From Nematostella vectensis (lineage: Eukaryota; Cnidaria; Anthozoa; Actiniaria; Edwardsiidae), in NCBI RefSeq assembly GCF_932526225.1, contig NC_064041.1, positions 3,670,699-3,734,698 on the forward strand: a DNA stretch of 64,000 bases, read 5' to 3'. A program made the translations under genes and the position numbers. Positions within the stretch are counted from its first letter, which is position 1, and each line of letters opens with the position of its first letter. The notes beneath the pieces were generated by a model. That model made no database searches. It was not told the origin of the DNA and saw only the letters and a program-made list of their open reading frames with translations. Positions 1 through 8,365 of this stretch are shown here, piece by piece.

Positions 1-1
1 T

Positions 2-1654
2 AACTTCTTTGTAGTTCTTGTCATCGCTAGGACCACGTCACTCCATACGCCCTCGAATCTTCTCATCCTTGGACTGGCTGCCTTTGACCTTGGGGTTGGA
101 TTACTAGTTCAACCTTCGTTCGTTGTTAGGTCGTACGGGGAGCTTACAAAAAACTCTATGGTGTTTTGCTACGGCTGCAGGATCTCCGAGTTCACTGCTA
201 GCTCGGTGGCGGTTGGTTCCGCTTTGGTATTGACTTGGATATCTGTTGATCGATATTTGTCCGTGAGACTTCATCTGAGATATCGTGAAATCGTAACTCC
301 GACAAGAACCTGCCATGTGCTTCTAGGAACGTTCTTAGCCGCTGTCTGTATAGCTTTTTGGAGGTATTTTCTCCCTCATACTCTTGCTTTGTCGCTTAGC
401 ATTATTACCTTCGTTATATTGCTGGTAGTAGTGAACGTATTTTGTTATGCCAGCGTTTTTAAGACAATCTATCGTCTCTCGAGAAAAGTGTTCTCGCTAG
501 AAGGTTTATCTAGGAGCTATCTAGAGACCTCGCAATCACAAAGGGATAACCTGCAAGAGTTGGCACAAACTTCAAACCGAAGACACGAACAAGGACTACA
601 AGCATCACATTCTGCTAAGCTGCAGCAGGAACAACAGCAACAACGACAACAACAACAGCAGAAACGACAACAACAGCAGAAACGACAACAACAACGACAA
701 CAACAACAGCAGAAACGACAACAACAACAGCAGAAACGACAACAACAAAAGCAGAAACGACAACAACAGGAGCAGAAACTACAACAACAACAGCGACGTC
801 AACAACAACAGAAACGACAACCACAACAGCGACGTCAACAACAGCAACAACGACAACCACAACAGAAAAGTCAACAACAACAACAACAACAACAACCGCA
901 GCAGCCCAGTCATGGACAGCAAGAACCACATCAGAGAAGGCTTTTTCAGAATGGACAACAAGCCACACATGAATCCGAACAGCTTCGATTGCGAGAACAA
1001 AAAAACAAGCTCAAGCAAAATAAAAACAAGAAAGATCCGGAAAGCGTCGCATCAGATATCATAACTCAAGGCAGCCCGTGGCAACCACAAATACCAACAC
1101 AGGGGCAAATAAGCGATTATCAGCATCTGGGAGCTTTTGTTATTTCCCCGTTGGTGCCAGAAGTCCCAGGAAAAGAAATACCTTACCAAGATAACAATCC
1201 TCTTCAGAAAGCACAAACAATGATAGGCTCAATTGTATCTCCGGAGGGATATAAGGGACAACCTTCCAAAAGACGACTGAAAATACTCCAACGTATCAAT
1301 GTCCTGAAGGAGAAAAAGAACATCTTCACCATATTGTACATTATACTGGCGTCCGCTATTTTCTATGTTCCTTACATCTTAACAATGATTAGCATAGCCT
1401 TATATGGGTTTATTCTACCTGTTCGATGCATGTTCTCAATTGCGACAACCCTCGTTTTCCTGAACTCGTCAGTGAATCCTGCGGTTTATTGCTATCGCAT
1501 CAAAGAGATTCGCCGCGCGGCCTTGAAAACGCTGGGCGTGGAACAAACACGTGGCGCCAGGATCCACCCGCTGAACAAGAAGATTCACCAGGAGAACACT
1601 GGGCGTGGCACAAACACGTGGCGCCAGGATCAACCCGCTGAACAAGAAGACTGA
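2..1654 (+). CDS. Class A (rhodopsin-like) GPCR, 5' end outside the window
   Basis: The frame is open from base 2, so the N-terminus and TM1 lie upstream; 550 residues are visible. TM2 has the family pattern SNLLILGLAAFD, TM3 ends in a DRY box (SVDRYLSV), TM6 reads FYVPYIL and TM7 has NSSVNPAVYCY followed by the helix-8-like RIKEIRRAALK. The stretch between TM4 and TM5 is very short, so there is almost no second extracellular loop, as in the adenosine/melanocortin/cannabinoid group; this is only a hint at ligand class. The third intracellular loop is about 270 residues long and its first half is Gln/Arg/Lys rich. After LKTLGV the last 40 or so codons are translated minisatellite, ending at TGA 1652-1654. 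No intron is visible. The protein should be a plasma-membrane G-protein-coupled receptor; the ligand is unknown. Confidence 0.85.
   Translation, partial: NFFVVLVIARTTSLHTPSNLLILGLAAFDLGVGLLVQPSFVVRSYGELTKNSMVFCYGCRISEFTASSVAVGSALVLTWISVDRYLSVRLHLRYREIVTPTRTCHVLLGTFLAAVCIAFWRYFLPHTLALSLSIITFVILLVVVNVFCYASVFKTIYRLSRKVFSLEGLSRSYLETSQSQRDNLQELAQTSNRRHEQGLQASHSAKLQQEQQQQRQQQQQKRQQQQKRQQQRQQQQQKRQQQQQKRQQQKQKRQQQEQKLQQQQRRQQQQKRQPQQRRQQQQQRQPQQKSQQQQQQQQPQQPSHGQQEPHQRRLFQNGQQATHESEQLRLREQKNKLKQNKNKKDPESVASDIITQGSPWQPQIPTQGQISDYQHLGAFVISPLVPEVPGKEIPYQDNNPLQKAQTMIGSIVSPEGYKGQPSKRRLKILQRINVLKEKKNIFTILYIILASAIFYVPYILTMISIALYGFILPVRCMFSIATTLVFLNSSVNPAVYCYRIKEIRRAALKTLGVEQTRGARIHPLNKKIHQENTGRGTNTWRQDQPAEQED
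628..900 (+). repeat. CAA/CAG/CGA coding repeat (poly-Gln/Arg tract in the GPCR third loop)
   Basis: Runs of CAA and CAG are broken regularly by AAACGA, giving blocks such as QQQQQKRQQQQ within the GPCR reading frame. The frame stays open through the whole tract. The complementary strand reads as poly-Val, poly-Leu or Ser/Val and is a shadow. Confidence 0.9.
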
Positions 1655-2434
1655 CCAGGAGAACAATGGGCGCACAAACACGTGGCACCAATATCTACCC
1701 GCTGAACAAGAAGACTGGCCAGGAGAACACTGGGCGTGGCACAAACACGTGGTACCAGGATCTACCCGCTGAGCAAGAAGATTCACCAGGAGAACACTGG
1801 GCGTGGCACAAGCATGTGGCGCCAGTATCTACACGCTGAACAAGAAGATTCACCAGGAGAACACTGGGCGTGGCACAAACACGTGGTACCAGGATCTACC
1901 CGCTGAGCAAGAATATTCACCAGGAGAACACTTGGCGTGGCACAAACACATGGCGCCAGTATCTACACGCTGAACAAGAAGATTCACCAGGAGAACACTG
2001 GGCGTGGCACAAACACGTGGCGCCAGGATCTACCCGCAGAACAAGAAGAATGACCAGGAGAACACTGGGCGTGAAATAAGCACGTGGTACCAGGATCAAC
2101 CCGCTGAACAAGAAGACTGACCAGGAGGACACTGGGCGTGGCACAAGCACGTGGCGCCAGTATCTACACGCTGAACAAGAAGATTCACCAGGAGAATACT
2201 GGGCGTGGCACAAACACGTGGTACCAGGATCTACCCGCTGAGCAAGAATATTCACCAGGAGAACACTGGGCGTGGCACAAACACGTGGCGCCAGTATCTA
2301 CACGCTGAACAAGGAGACTGACCAGGAGAACACTGGGCGTGGCACAAGCACGTGGTACCAGGATCAACCCGCTGAACAAGAAGACTGACCTGGAGAACAT
2401 TAGGCGTGCACAAACACCTGGCGCAAGGATCAAC
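1531..2434. repeat. 67-bp minisatellite, left block (about 13 units)
   Basis: Units of about 67 bp run head to tail from inside the GPCR last exon to the retroelement. Each has CCAGGAGAACACTGGGCGTG and, downstream, an E-box CACGTG followed directly by one of two palindromic hexamers, GGTACC or GGCGCC. Units with GGTACC tend to continue AGGATCTACCCGCTGAGC, and those with GGCGCC tend to continue AGTATCTACACGCTGAAC, so at least two subfamilies are interspersed. The period is not a multiple of three. Confidence 0.93.
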
Positions 2435-2478
2435 ATTACAATGTCGATCAAATAATACAATAGGCTATTATTATTACA
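2435..2478 (-). repeat. Truncated 3' LTR (44 bp of U3 only)
   Basis: These 44 bp match the first 44 bp (minus-strand sense) of the 193-bp 5' LTR at 6747-6790. They begin TGTAATAATAATAGCC next to a polypurine tract and then pass straight into minisatellite sequence. The rest of U3, R and U5 is missing. Confidence 0.85.
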
Positions 2479-2490
2479 TCTCCCTTCTTA
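2479..2490 (-). other. Polypurine tract of the LTR element
   Basis: On the minus strand AAGAAGGGAGA directly abuts the TG of the 3' LTR, the usual place for the plus-strand primer of LTR elements. Confidence 0.75.
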
Positions 2491-2619
2491 AAGAATTTGA
2501 TTTAAAAGGCATTTAAAACAAATTAATAAAATATACAATGTTTGCGTTATTTACACGCTATATTCTAAAAGCTGAAATAAAACGATTATAGTGTTCATAG
2601 TCTATATCAAAAATCAAAT

Positions 2620-4029
2620 CTATTCGTCGTACCCATATCTAGTAGGTGCGTTGCGAGATCTGTTTGATCGGCGAAGTTCGGGTTGTTCTTTGGGTGCCGT
2701 TGGTTGTTCCGTAGGAGAGTCGGGCTGCTCTGGTTCTGGTAGTTTTACTTCGGGAGCTTGTTCGTTGGTCTTAAGAAGGTGTCGTCGATTTCGTCTTAGC
2801 TCCTGACCTGTCTCTGTCTGTATGATGTATGAGCGAGGAGTTCCAGCTTCTTGTTTGACAGTTGCTGGTATCCATTTCTTCTTGTCATAGACTCTCACTC
2901 CCTCGTTAGGTGTAAGGGGTGCTAGTGGTTTTGCACCTCTATTGAAGTATTTGGCTTGTTTGTCTTGACATGCCTTTAGCTCTTCCCTAACGCCAGTAGG
3001 GACACTAGGAACTAGTAATTCCTTGTTGACAGGAAGCTTAGATCTTGTAGTGCGGCTCATAAGAAGTTGAGCAGGAGAGTAGCTCATTCCTGTTACTGGG
3101 GTGTTGCGATACTCCAGTAGTGCAATGTACGGATCGTCAGATTTCTTCAGGATGCGCTTTATTATCTGTACAGCCTTCTCGCTGCGTCCATTGGACTGTG
3201 GAAATCGGGGACTACATGTTGTAAGTTTGAAGTTCCAGTCTTTGGCGAAATCCTTAAATTCCTTTGAGTTGTATGGCACGTTGTCTGCCACGAGTTCTTC
3301 AGGAATTCCGTGCCTTGCAAAGATCGATTTCATGTGTGATTTTACTGTAGCGGCTGTCTTGTCACGCAATAGACAAACTTCAATAAATTTAGAGTAGTAA
3401 TCAACTACAACTAAATAGTCCTTTCCCTTAAGTTCCATTAGGTCAGATCCAACTTTTTGCCAGGGTCGTTCCGGTCGTTCATGTGGTAGCATTGGCTCTT
3501 TGATGTTCTTATGCTGGTGTTCCATGCAGACTTTACATTTGCTGACTTTTTCGCAGATGTCACGCGACATACCAGGCCAATAAATAATAGCTCTGGCACG
3601 CGCTTTGCTTTTTTCTATGCCGAGATGGCTTTCGTGAATGAGGTTTAACATCGTTTCCCTCATAGATGTAGGAATAATTAGTTGATTTCCCTTAAAAAGT
3701 AAGCCTTCAGCCTCACTAAGTTCGTCTCTAATTGTCCAGTAAGGTGCAATGATTGGTTTGACCTCTCTCTTGTGGCTGGGCCATCCCTTAATTAGTTGTT
3801 TTCCTAACTCTTGTAGGGTCACGTCATTTTCGGATGCGTGTTTTAGCTCTAAGAGCCTGTCAGTTGTCGCCGGGATTTCCTTGACAAAACTGTGGACACA
3901 AACTTCAATGTCCTCATTGAGATCCTGTTGTTCGTCCGTGTCTTCAATCAGAAATGCCCTTGACCGGGTACAAAGCGTACAGTGATGTTGTATTTCTGTA
4001 ATCTGATAAGTAGGCGTTGAATGCGACAA
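2620..4029 (-). pseudogene. Retrotransposon integrase region (pol C-terminus)
   Basis: The open frame carries the His2-Cys2 zinc-binding domain (HESHLGI, then CKVC), then the DDE catalytic core: first Asp in GSDLMELKG, second Asp in VADNVPYNS, Glu in SNGRSEKAVQ. A basic C-terminal tail follows. All three acidic residues are present. It lies in a different frame from the upstream reverse transcriptase and RNase H, so it is not expressed as part of an intact polyprotein. The first residues of the frame, up to about SRAFLIED, overlap the RNase H end. Confidence 0.85.
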
Positions 4030-5573
4030 GGTGCTTGAGATAATGGTTTAGCCATTATCGCCTCGAGTGGCTTGTGATCGCTGTGCACGATTATGTCATT
4101 TCCGTAGATAAACTGGTGAAATCGCTCGCACGTGAAGACGATCGCCAACAGTTCCTTTTCGATCTGGGCGTAGTTTCTCTCAGCATCCGTGAGTGATCGT
4201 GAAGCGTAAATTACAGGGTGTCCCTCCTGAATCAAACATCCTCCCATTCCGTTTTGTGAGGCGTCACATTGTATAACTATTTCTTCATTGATGTCAAAAT
4301 AGCGTAGTACTGGGCTATTTGTTAGCGCTTCTTTTATCTTATCCACTGCTTGTTTGTGTTCGTCATACCAAACCCATTGTGCGTTCTTCTTTAGAAGTGA
4401 CCTCAAAGGTGCCGTGATTTCTGACATATTCGGTATGTATTGTGACAGGTAATTGACCATGCCAAGTAATCGTTGTAGATCTTGTTTGGTTTCCGGTTGT
4501 GGCATTTCCTTAATTGCCTTTATTTTCTCTGGGTCAGGTTTAAATCCGTCGGCTGTGACAATATTTCCAAGATATTTGACTTGATTCACGCGTAGTTGGA
4601 TCTTGTCACGGTTAAACCTGATGTTACGTTTCCTTGCGCGTAGTAACACACGGCTCAGAGCTTCGTCGTGCTCCGCCTTGTCGCTCCCTGCGATGATGAT
4701 GTCATCGTGTACCGCTAAAACTCCAGGAATGTCACTGAAATTATCATCAACCATTTTCTGTGCTACATCAGCAGCTACAGAAATTCCAAAAGGCATTCTA
4801 TCGAACTTGTGTCTCCCGAAAGGCGTGTTGAATGTGCACAAGTACGAAGATTCCTCGTCGAGTTTCTTGTGCCAATAACAATTGGACATGTCAATCACGG
4901 TGAAAATCCTTTTTCCGCTCAGTTTGCTTGACAATGTCTCTGCGGTTGGCGGCTTGTAGTGCTCGCGCTTGATTGCATTGTTCAGTTCCTTTGGATCTAA
5001 ACACAGACGCAAGGTTCCGTTTTTCTTTTCTACGATAACTAAACTGCTAACCCAGTCTGTCGCTTTTTCCACTTTGCTTATGACACCCATTCTGGTCAAC
5101 TTCTCCAGGGTTTCCTTTAACTTGGGCATCAGACTAAGGGGTACCTTGCGTGGCGGATGGATTGTAGGTTGAGCCTCATTACTCAAAGTGATATGGTACT
5201 CGCCATCCACGAGTCCAAGTCCTTCAAAAACATCAATGAATTCGTTGAGAATTTCTGCATCTCCTTTGCTTATTTCGCTCACGTTTCTGCCGATTCTTAT
5301 CAGTTCTAATATCCGGCATGTCTCTAGACCGATAAGGGGTTTTGCTTTGTTAGCTCTGACAACATAGAATTCCGCGGCTAACTCATTTCCGTCGCGTCTC
5401 ACAGCGAGAGAACATTTTCCCAACAGCGGTATTTTCATTCCACCATAGGCACTCAGCCTGATATTTGCATCTTGTAGCCTTGGTTTTTGCGGCAGTGAGT
5501 TGTAAATTTCTTCTGGAATAACATTGCATTGAGCTCCAGTATCAACCTTGAATTTGATATCTTTGTTTTCCAT
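3948..5573 (-). pseudogene. Retrotransposon protease C-terminus, reverse transcriptase and RNase H
   Basis: The frame begins in the duplicated protease segment (DTGAQCNVIPEE), continues into a reverse transcriptase with the palm motif VHDDIII (both catalytic Asp kept; the usual aromatic residue before them is replaced) and PFGISVAAD, then an RNase H with QCDASQNGMGG, EKELLAI and HSDHKPL. It stops at TGA just after RFVPGQGHF. Family members continue here through a short linker to integrase, so a small out-of-frame loss is inferred at about 3965-3975. Confidence 0.88.
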
Positions 5574-5704
5574 GTTTCAGCCTGATATTTGCATCTTGTA
5601 GCCTTGGTTTTTGCGGCAGTGAGTTGTAGATTTCTTCTGGAATAACATTGCATTGAGCTCCAGTATCAACCTTGAATTTGATATCTTTGTTTTCCACGTT
5701 AAGG
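5457..5704. repeat. 124-bp tandem duplication inside the protease gene
   Basis: 5457-5580 and 5581-5704 are nearly identical copies of the segment that encodes the DTGA active site. 124 is not divisible by three, so the duplication puts the upstream gag-protease frame and the downstream reverse transcriptase out of register. Confidence 0.93.
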
Positions 5705-5970
5705 GTAACAAAGAGTTCATTGGCGTCGCTTTTTGTTGAGTCGATCTCGCCAAGAAATAACTCGTCAATTGAGTCGTCGCTCTCTGAGACGCTGTCCTTT
5801 TCCAAGTCGTGAACTTTCTTGGGCGGGACTTCCTTCGACTTGCACATAGATGAAAAATGATTTTTTCCGTTGCATTTGAAACATTCTTTACCAAATGCTT
5901 TACATTCTTTTGGCTTGTGGGAGGAACCGCAACGTCCACACGTTTTCCTGTCCTCTCTCTTAGGGTTACG
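5542..5970 (-). pseudogene. Zinc-knuckle and protease segment of gag-pol
   Basis: In frame with the capsid but after its TAG, the minus strand encodes two CCHC knuckles (CGRCGSSHKPKEC and CFKCNGKNHFSSMC), an acidic linker and the aspartic protease motif VDTGAQ. It then runs into the duplication and stops. It would bind RNA and cut the polyprotein in an intact element. Confidence 0.82.
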
Positions 5971-6585
5971 CTAGTTATGCTGTTTTTGGTTTCTCCTAGC
6001 TGTTCCTCTTTTGTTTAGGGCGGCTGCTTCGAGACTTGCACCATCTTTCAGATTTTCTATCTGCGTTTTACTCGTCTCGGCGGCTCTAACAGCATTGATA
6101 GCAGTGTTAAGGGTCAGTTCGGTGTTTCTGAGTAGTCGCTCCCTAATACTATCACTATCGATTCCACAAACAATCCTGTCTTTAATAAGACTGTCTTGGA
6201 GTGTTCCAAATTCACAGGTCTTGGCTTTGGACCTTAGATCTGTTACAAATACGTCGATAGACCGACCATTTTGTGCGCACGAGTTGAAAATGTATCGCTC
6301 GTACGTCACATTCTTCTTTGGCGTGCAGTATGCCTCAAACTTGCTGATTATCGGTTCAAGTTTGTCCGTTTCATTATATGCAAAAGTGAAAGTGTCGTAC
6401 ACTTCTAGTGCGTCTTCCCCAATCGTGTGCAGGAATATGGCGCACCTAGTAGCCTCAGGCTTCGACTCCGCTCCACTCGCCTTTGCGTAGAGGTTCCATC
6501 TCTGACTCCACTTTCGCCAATTTTCTGCGATATTTCCTTCCAACTTCAGGGGTCCCATTGGTTTCATGTGTTCCATTTTGAGCAC
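5971..6585 (-). pseudogene. Retrotransposon Gag capsid
   Basis: This frame of 204 codons starts a few bases downstream of the primer binding site. It has the Gag capsid pattern of Mag-like elements (NWRKWSQRW, LHTIGEDALEVYDTF, ERYIFNSCAQ, FVTDLRSKAKTCEFG, IRERLLRN). It ends at a TAG that is in frame with the downstream zinc knuckles. Readthrough as in some retroviruses cannot be excluded, but a nonsense mutation is simpler given the other lesions. Confidence 0.82.
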
Positions 6586-6597
6586 TTTCTGACACCA
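6580..6597 (-). other. Primer binding site
   Basis: Immediately inside the 5' LTR the minus strand reads TGGTGTCAGAAAGTGCT. The first 11 bases are complementary to a CCA-tailed tRNA ending in CTGACA, compatible with tRNA-Leu (CAG/CAA type). The tRNA assignment is from general knowledge of acceptor stems. Confidence 0.7.
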
Positions 6598-6790
6598 TGT
6601 AATGATCCGAGCTTTGTAGAAGATGAAGGATAGTGTAGGATGGATAGCGGAATAACGTACTCCAAGGGTAGTGATTGAATAGTGTTTATTGATGGTCGAG
6701 CTAAAGCTTATACGTGATTACAAATGGGTGCGGTTATCTAGTATTGATTACAATGTCGATCAAATAATACAATAGGCTATTATTATTACA
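6598..6790 (-). repeat. Complete 5' LTR (193 bp)
   Basis: It is bounded by TGTAAT and ATTACA, with TG/CA termini. On the minus strand it has a TATAAG box (near 6706-6712) and AATAAA (6685-6690), as expected of U3 and R. The primer binding site abuts it with no spacer. Confidence 0.85.
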
Positions 6791-8365
6791 AACATGCTGA
6801 ACAACAAAACTGACCAGGAGAACACTGGGCGTGGCACAAGCACGTGGTACCAGGATCAACCCGCTGAACAAGAAGACTGACCAGGAGAACACTGGGCGTG
6901 GCACAAACACGTGGTACCAGGATCTACCCGCTGAGCAAGAAGATTCACCAGGAGAACACTGGGCGTGGCACAAACACGTGGTACCAGGATCTACCCGCTG
7001 AGCAAGAAGATTCACCAGGAGAACACTGGGCGTGGCACAAACACCTGGCGCCAGGATCTACTCGCTGAACAAGAAGATTCACCAGGAGAACACTGGGCGT
7101 GACACAAACACGTGGTACCAGGATCAACCCGCTGAACAAGAAGACTGACCAGGAGAACACTGGGCGTGGCACAAGCACGTGGCGCCAGGATCAACCCGCT
7201 GAACAAGAAGACTGACCAGGAGAACACTGGTCGTGGCACAAGCACGTGGTACCAGGATCAACCCGCTGAACAAGAAGACTGACCAGGAGAACACTGGGCG
7301 TGGCACAAGCACGTGGCGCCAGTATCTACACGCTGAACAAGAAGATTCACCAGGAGAACACTGGGCGTGGCACAAACACGTGGTACCAGGATCTACCCGC
7401 TGAGCAAGAATATTCACCAGGAGAACACTGGGCGTGGAACAAACACGTGGCGCCAGTATCTACACGCTGAACAAGAAGATTCACCAGGAGAACACTGGGC
7501 GTGACACAAACACGTGGTACCAGGATCTACCCGCCGAGCAAGAATATTCACCAGGAGAACACTTGGCGTGGCACAAACACATGACGCCAGTATCTACACG
7601 CTGAACAAGACGATTCACCAGGAGAACACTGGGCGTGGCACAAACACGTGGCGCCAGGATCTACCCGCAGAACAAGAAGACTGACCAGGAGAACACTGGG
7701 CGTGAAACAAGCACGTGGTATCAGGATCAACCCGCTGAACAAGAATACTGACCAGGAGGACACTGGGCGTGGCAATCTACCCGCTGAGCGAGCAAGAAGA
7801 TTCACCAGGAGAACACTGGGCGTGGCACAAGCACGTGGCGCCAGTATCTACACGCTGAACAAGAAGATTGGCCAGGAGAACACTGGGCGTGGCACAAACA
7901 CGTGGTACCAGGATCTACCCGCTGAGCAAGAATATTCACCAGGAGAACACTGGGCGTGGCACAAACACGTGGCGCCAGTATCTACACGCTTAACAAGAAG
8001 ATTCACCAGGAGAACACTGGGCGTGGCACAAACACGTGGCGCCAGGATCTACCCGCAAAACAAGAAGACTGACCAGGAGAACATTGGGCGTGGCACAAGC
8101 ACGTGGTACCAGGATCAACCCGCTGAACAAGAAGACTGACCAGAAGAACACTGGGCGTGGCAATCTACCCGCTGAGCAAGAATATTCACCAGAACACTGG
8201 GCGTGGCACAAACACGTGGCGCCAGTACCTACACGCTGAACAAGAAGATTCACCAGGAGAACACTGGGCGTGGCACAAACACGTGGCGCCAGGATCTACC
8301 CGCAGAACAAGAAGACTGACCAGGAGAACACTGGGCGTGGCACAAACACAGGGCGCCAGGACCAC
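6791..8365. repeat. 67-bp minisatellite, right block (about 23 units)
   Basis: Same unit and same two subfamilies (GGTACC or GGCGCC after CACGTG) as the left block. A few units carry internal deletions, for example near 7770-7800 and 8158-8195, where the CACGTG part is missing. The array ends in sequence unrelated to the unit at about 8366. Confidence 0.93.

Larger units (their letters stand above)
2435..6790 (-). mobile_element. Decayed Ty3/gypsy LTR retrotransposon, probably Mag/SURL-like
   Basis: Read on the minus strand the order is 5' LTR (6790-6598), primer binding site, gag capsid, two zinc knuckles, protease, reverse transcriptase, RNase H, integrase, polypurine tract and a truncated 3' LTR (2478-2435). 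This order is diagnostic of Ty3/gypsy. The integrase has no chromodomain; it ends in a basic RRSNRSRNAPTRYG tail as in Mag-like elements. The copy is broken by an in-frame TAG after the capsid, a 124-bp tandem duplication in the protease, a frame-changing loss between RNase H and integrase, and loss of most of the 3' LTR. It interrupts the 67-bp minisatellite, whose units resume on both sides. No clean target duplication can be read because the 3' LTR is truncated. Confidence 0.92.

Noticed and set aside
615..1018. Minus-strand frames rich in Val or Leu opposite the GPCR
   Set aside because: They are the complement of the CAA/CAG coding tract; composition alone explains them.
1531..2434. CRISPR array
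   Set aside because: Units are contiguous with no unique spacers; it is a minisatellite in an animal genome. The same applies to the other arrays.
5577..5939. Minus-strand frame of 120 codons in the retroelement
   Set aside because: It is the wrong frame; the CCHC knuckles and DTGA are in the frame of 5542-5970.
2435..6790. 44-bp terminal repeats as the full LTRs
   Set aside because: The primer binding site and the TGTAAT/ATTACA borders show that the 5' LTR is 193 bp; the 44-bp copy is a truncated 3' LTR.
6734..8253. Cys/Pro/Val-rich minus-strand frames
   Set aside because: Translations of the 67-bp array; every unit gives the same phrase in rotating frames.
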